A DNA stretch of 6,573 nt from contig JAKAGD010000039.1 in NCBI GenBank assembly GCA_021817685.1, positions 1 through 6,573 of the forward strand. Reading direction: 5' to 3'. The notes under the pieces were generated by a model. It did no database searches and was not told the DNA's origin. It was given only the letters and a program-made list of their open reading frames with translations. The stretch comes from a bacterium (lineage in GTDB: Bacteria > Patescibacteriota > Minisyncoccia > Phycocordibacterales > Phycocordibacteraceae). The translations under genes were made by a program, and so were the position numbers. Within the stretch, counting starts at the first letter, position 1, and every line of letters begins with the position of its first letter. Below are positions 4,760 to 6,573 of the stretch, piece by piece.

Positions 4760-4828
4760 CCCCGTAGTGAAATTTCGGCTCGCGCCGTAGGCGCATCGTT
4801 TCCCGACGAGCCGAAATTCTACTACGGG
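4760..4828. repeat. large imperfect inverted repeat between the pseudouridine synthase gene and rplS
   Basis: A 23-base arm (4760-4782, starting CCCCGTAGT and ending TCGGCTCG) pairs with 4806-4828 at 21 of 23 positions; the two mismatches are adjacent. The 23-base apical region contains a small nested hairpin, CGCC-GTA-GGCG (4783-4793). Read on the minus strand it starts eight bases after the pseudouridine synthase stop and is followed by TTTGCTCTC, a poor T-tract. It could be a Rho-assisted terminator, a 3'-end stabiliser, an rplS leader structure or a dispersed palindromic element. Confidence 0.7.
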
Positions 4829-4836
4829 GCAAATTC

Positions 4837-5580
4837 CTAGGCCGCTTCAGGGAGCGCCGCGAGCGCATTCTTGAAATCCGCGGGCACAGGCGCTTCAAAG
4901 GTGCGTCGCTCCCCCGACGGGAGGGTTATAGACAATGAGAACGCGTGGAGCGCCGGGCGGTCGAAGCCGAACAGGCACGGACGACCCTTCGCATAGAGCG
5001 GATCGCAGACGACCGGGTGGCCGAGGTGCTTGAGGTGCACGCGTATCTGGTGCGTGCGACCGGTCTTCGGTTGAGCGTCAAGGTAGGCGGCCTTCTCCCC
5101 GGTCGCAGGGTCCGTCCCCCGCGAAAGCACCTGCCACTCGGTAACCGCCGCGCGGTGCGTACGGCTCTCGCCTTCATGAGCAACGCCCCAGCGCGGCGGC
5201 ACGGAGCGTATGCGCACGATCTCCGCTTCTATCGTGCCCGAATCCTGCGCCGGGTGGCCGTACACGAGCGCGCGGTAATGCTTTTCAGTTGAACGATCCC
5301 CGAACTGCTGTTTGAGAAATGCGTACGCCTCGTTCGTCTTTGCGAGGATCATCACGCCGGAGGTGCCGCGATCGAGCCGGTGCACGATGCCGGGGCGCAA
5401 GATGACTTCACCCTGCGGCGACGTCCACGGCTCTCCGACGTCCCGGATATTCGGATACCGTTCAAGCGCCCAGTCGGCAACGGACGGCTCTTCGGTCCGC
5501 CCGTCGGAGTGCGTGATGAGCCCGGCGGGCTTTATGATCACAACCGCATCGGCGTCTTCGTAGATAATTTCGGGAGTCAT
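4837..5580 (-). CDS. RluA-family 23S rRNA/tRNA pseudouridine synthase
   Basis: This 247-aa enzyme converts specific uridines in RNA to pseudouridine. It starts directly with IIYEDADAVVIIKPAGL (residues 5-21). The catalytic motif HRLDRGTSGVMILAKT (67-82) contains the nucleophile Asp70. Further signatures are KHYRALVYG (100-108), PKTGRTHQIRVHLKHLGHPVVCDPLY (171-196), and LHAFSLSITLPSG (211-223). There is no N-terminal S4 RNA-binding domain, so RluA/RluC/RluD subtype and target cannot be assigned. The ATG at 5580 overlaps the uppS stop in ATGA (5577-5580), implying translational coupling. A longer frame to 5697 is rejected because it would lie inside uppS and precede the family start. An insertion-like stretch at 130-165 joins the two halves of the fold. 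Confidence 0.93.
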   Translation of the reverse strand: MTPEIIYEDADAVVIIKPAGLITHSDGRTEEPSVADWALERYPNIRDVGEPWTSPQGEVILRPGIVHRLDRGTSGVMILAKTNEAYAFLKQQFGDRSTEKHYRALVYGHPAQDSGTIEAEIVRIRSVPPRWGVAHEGESRTHRAAVTEWQVLSRGTDPATGEKAAYLDAQPKTGRTHQIRVHLKHLGHPVVCDPLYAKGRPCLFGFDRPALHAFSLSITLPSGERRTFEAPVPADFKNALAALPEAA

Positions 5581-6269
5581 TTTCCGCGGCGACGTTCGCG
5601 CTGCGCAAACTCCGCAAGAATGGCATCGAGTTCCTCCTTGGCGAAGTCCGGCCAGAAGGTGTCGACGAAGAACAGCTCGCTGTACACCGTCTGCCACGGG
5701 AGAAAACCGGAAAGCCGTTTTTCGCCGCCCGTGCGAATGACGAGATCGGGATCCGGCATCGGATAGGACCAGAGGTTCCGAGCAAGAGCATCCTCATCGG
5801 CAATGGTCGCCTCTTCTTCGAGCAAAGCGTTCGCGGCCGCGACTATCTCCGCGCGGCCGCCGTACGAGAGAGCCACCACGAGCGTCTTTCCGGCAGAAGT
5901 CTTGGCGCTTTCGTCCTCGAGCTTCTTCGCCGAGATGCGGAGTTTCTCCGGCAGGCGGGCGAGGTCGCCGATGAAGCGCACGTGAATGCCTTCGCGCGAA
6001 AGTTCTAGGAAATCCTCCATCATCACCTTGCCGAACAATTCCATGAGGTAGTTCACCTCTTCCGGGGTGCGATTCCAATTCTCTGTTGAGAATGCATACA
6101 AAACAACAGTACCGACGCCGCGCGAGAATGCGTGGCGGACTATTTCTTTCGCTCTCTTGCGCCCTTCGGCATGGCCCTCCAGGCTCTGTAATCCGCGTTC
6201 TTTCGCCCAGCGGCGATTGCCGTCCATGATGATGCCGATGCATGCTGGAACCGAGGATGTTTCGTTCAT
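5577..6269 (-). CDS. uppS: undecaprenyl diphosphate synthase (cis-prenyltransferase)
   Basis: The enzyme adds isopentenyl units in cis to farnesyl diphosphate, making the C55 lipid carrier for peptidoglycan and surface glycans. The 230-aa length is normal. The motifs are complete: IGIIMDGNRRWAKERG (11-26, catalytic Asp16), GHAEG (32-36), YAFSTENWNR (58-67), ALSYGGR (133-139), and DPDLVIRTGGEKRLSGFLPWQ (173-193, with the Mg/IPP-binding Arg and Glu region), then WPDF (206-209). In the last motif Gly188 and Pro191 replace residues that are often Asn and Leu. The ATG at 6269 fits the family start; the in-frame ATG-less extension to 6293 adds eight unsupported residues. No Shine-Dalgarno is seen. 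The adjacent gene overlaps by four bases. A nearby cdsA or dxr, common neighbours in other bacteria, is absent from the window. Confidence 0.95.
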   Translation of the reverse strand: MNETSSVPACIGIIMDGNRRWAKERGLQSLEGHAEGRKRAKEIVRHAFSRGVGTVVLYAFSTENWNRTPEEVNYLMELFGKVMMEDFLELSREGIHVRFIGDLARLPEKLRISAKKLEDESAKTSAGKTLVVALSYGGRAEIVAAANALLEEEATIADEDALARNLWSYPMPDPDLVIRTGGEKRLSGFLPWQTVYSELFFVDTFWPDFAKEELDAILAEFAQRERRRGK

Positions 6270-6283
6270 ATTATGTATCAACT

Positions 6284-6292
6284 GGTATACCA
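6284..6292 (-). promoter_or_regulatory. possible extended -10 for uppS
   Basis: TGG-TATACC (hexamer at 6284-6289) on the minus strand would start transcription near 6277, about eight bases before the ATG. TTGAAA lies upstream but only 12 bases from the hexamer, so it is not a proper -35. CATAAT directly before the ATG is a second AT-rich hexamer that is too close to act as -10 for this start. Confidence 0.35.
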
Positions 6293-6307
6293 CGCTTTTC
6301 GTTTCAA

Positions 6308-6370
6308 GTGGGCGATACAGGACTCGGTCACGGATAATTTTCTGCTGAAAATTTCCGCGACCCCGCCTCG
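6308..6370 (-). repeat. hairpin repeat copy 1 fused to a tRNA-Val 3'-half fragment
   Basis: Bases 6308-6326 exactly repeat 19 bases of the tRNA-Val 3' end at 6419-6437 (minus-strand CGAGTCCTGTATCGCCCAC: T-loop half, T-stem, acceptor, discriminator and one more base). Joined to it is a hairpin: arms 6326-6342 and 6347-6362, loop TGCT, one bulged base, and one mismatch that becomes a G:U wobble in minus-strand RNA. A tail CCCGCCTCG runs to 6370. Bases 6321-6370 match 6509-6558 at 49 of 50 positions; the one difference lies in the loop. There is no T-tract, so it is not a plain terminator. The stretch 6371-6418 up to tRNA-Val holds only a weak hairpin (6402-6418). Confidence 0.85.
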
Positions 6371-6419
6371 GGCCGTCGCCCTCCGGCTTTCTCGTCCTTG
6401 GATGTTGCTTCGCGACATG

Positions 6420-6492
6420 TGGGCGATACAGGACTCGAACCTGTGACCTTCCCCGTGTAAAGGGGTTGCTCTACCAACTGAGCTAATCGCCC
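6420..6492 (-). tRNA. tRNA-Val (anticodon TAC)
   Basis: This 73-base tRNA has acceptor GGGCGAT pairing with ATCGCCC and discriminator A. The D arm is GCTC-AGTTGGTA-GAGC. The anticodon loop TTTACAC has anticodon TAC on the stem CCCC/GGGG, with an A:A mismatch at the 27-43 position. The T arm is ACAGG-TTCGAGT-CCTGT. CCA is not encoded. The gene sits between two hairpin repeats; its 5' end is only three bases from the tRNA-like part of copy 2. No clear promoter lies in the 81 bases to the right edge, so it is probably co-transcribed with something beyond it. Confidence 0.96.
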
Positions 6493-6495
6493 CGG

Positions 6496-6558
6496 GTGGG
6501 CATGGGGAGACTCGGTCACGGATAATTTTCTGTTGAAAATTTCCGCGACCCCGCCTCG
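6496..6558 (-). repeat. hairpin repeat copy 2 fused to another tRNA 3'-half fragment
   Basis: This copy aligns without gaps to copy 1 (offset 188). The hairpin spans 6514-6550 with loop TGTT. Its tRNA-like part, minus-strand CGAGTCTCCCCATGCCCAC (6496-6514), differs from tRNA-Val in the T-stem and acceptor but keeps the T-loop CGAGT, a five-base T-stem strand (CTCCC), a seven-base acceptor strand (CATGCCC) and discriminator A. It therefore looks like the 3' half of a different tRNA whose gene is not in the window. Similarity to copy 1 decays after 6558. Confidence 0.8.
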
Positions 6559-6573
6559 CGCCGCCGCGCGATC

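Noticed and set aside
5581..5697. 39-codon N-terminal extension of the pseudouridine synthase
   Set aside because: It lies inside uppS, lacks family similarity, and the ATGA overlap gives a natural coupled start.
6328..6519. 63-codon minus-strand frame containing RLAQLVEQPLYTGKVTGSSPVSPT
   Set aside because: This is the well-known false peptide produced by translating a tRNA gene; it spans tRNA-Val and both flanking repeats.
6308..6573. CRISPR array
   Set aside because: There are only two copies, the 138-bp gap between them holds a tRNA gene, and the repeats adjoin tRNA fragments.

Overview
The window is a compact, fairly GC-rich bacterial chromosome segment. It holds part of rplK, nusG, secE, rplS, uppS, an RluA-family pseudouridine synthase gene, a PduO-type cobalamin adenosyltransferase gene, three tRNA genes, three envelope-protein genes with unknown roles, and one tiny membrane-protein gene. 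A Patescibacteria/CPR (Parcubacteria-like) genome fits best. The clues are short housekeeping proteins, an extracellular protein with a Cys-rich CPDGTSVGRTG motif that I associate with that group, an exported SIMPL-domain protein, and mostly Shine-Dalgarno-less starts. This placement is inference; no rRNA is present to fix it.

Layout. From 1 to 974 lies the left-running secE-nusG-rplK cluster. It has a canonical promoter, and a terminator-like hairpin sits between that promoter and secE. A palindrome at 975-1003 separates it from a right-facing promoter and a gene for a small exported protein (1137-1625) with its own strong terminator. From 1677 to 3848 the minus strand carries a SIMPL-domain protein, a membrane-anchored Cys-motif protein, tRNA-His(GTG) and the adenosyltransferase. 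At 3880-4119 on the plus strand there is a self-contained unit of promoter, ribosome binding site, 45-codon membrane ORF and hairpin. From 4121 to 6269 the minus strand carries uppS, overlapping by ATGA with the pseudouridine synthase, then a large hairpin, rplS and tRNA-Leu(GAG). From 6308 to the right edge, tRNA-Val(TAC) lies between two copies of a hairpin repeat, each fused to a tRNA 3'-half fragment.

How the genes relate. The left cluster serves protein export, transcription elongation and the ribosome. The uppS/pseudouridine synthase/rplS/tRNA-Leu block combines undecaprenyl-phosphate supply with translation. The three larger envelope-associated proteins have no assigned substrate. The adenosyltransferase suggests salvaged cobalamin is used; no B12 synthesis gene is visible here.

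The most unusual signal is at the right edge. The two repeat copies are 49/50 identical, and their single difference lies in the hairpin loop. Each is joined, at the conserved T-loop CGAGT, to a tRNA 3' half. One half is an exact 19-nt copy of the tRNA-Val end and the other comes from a different tRNA. This is the footprint expected of a very small element that inserts at tRNA 3' ends, and it predicts another tRNA gene just beyond the window.
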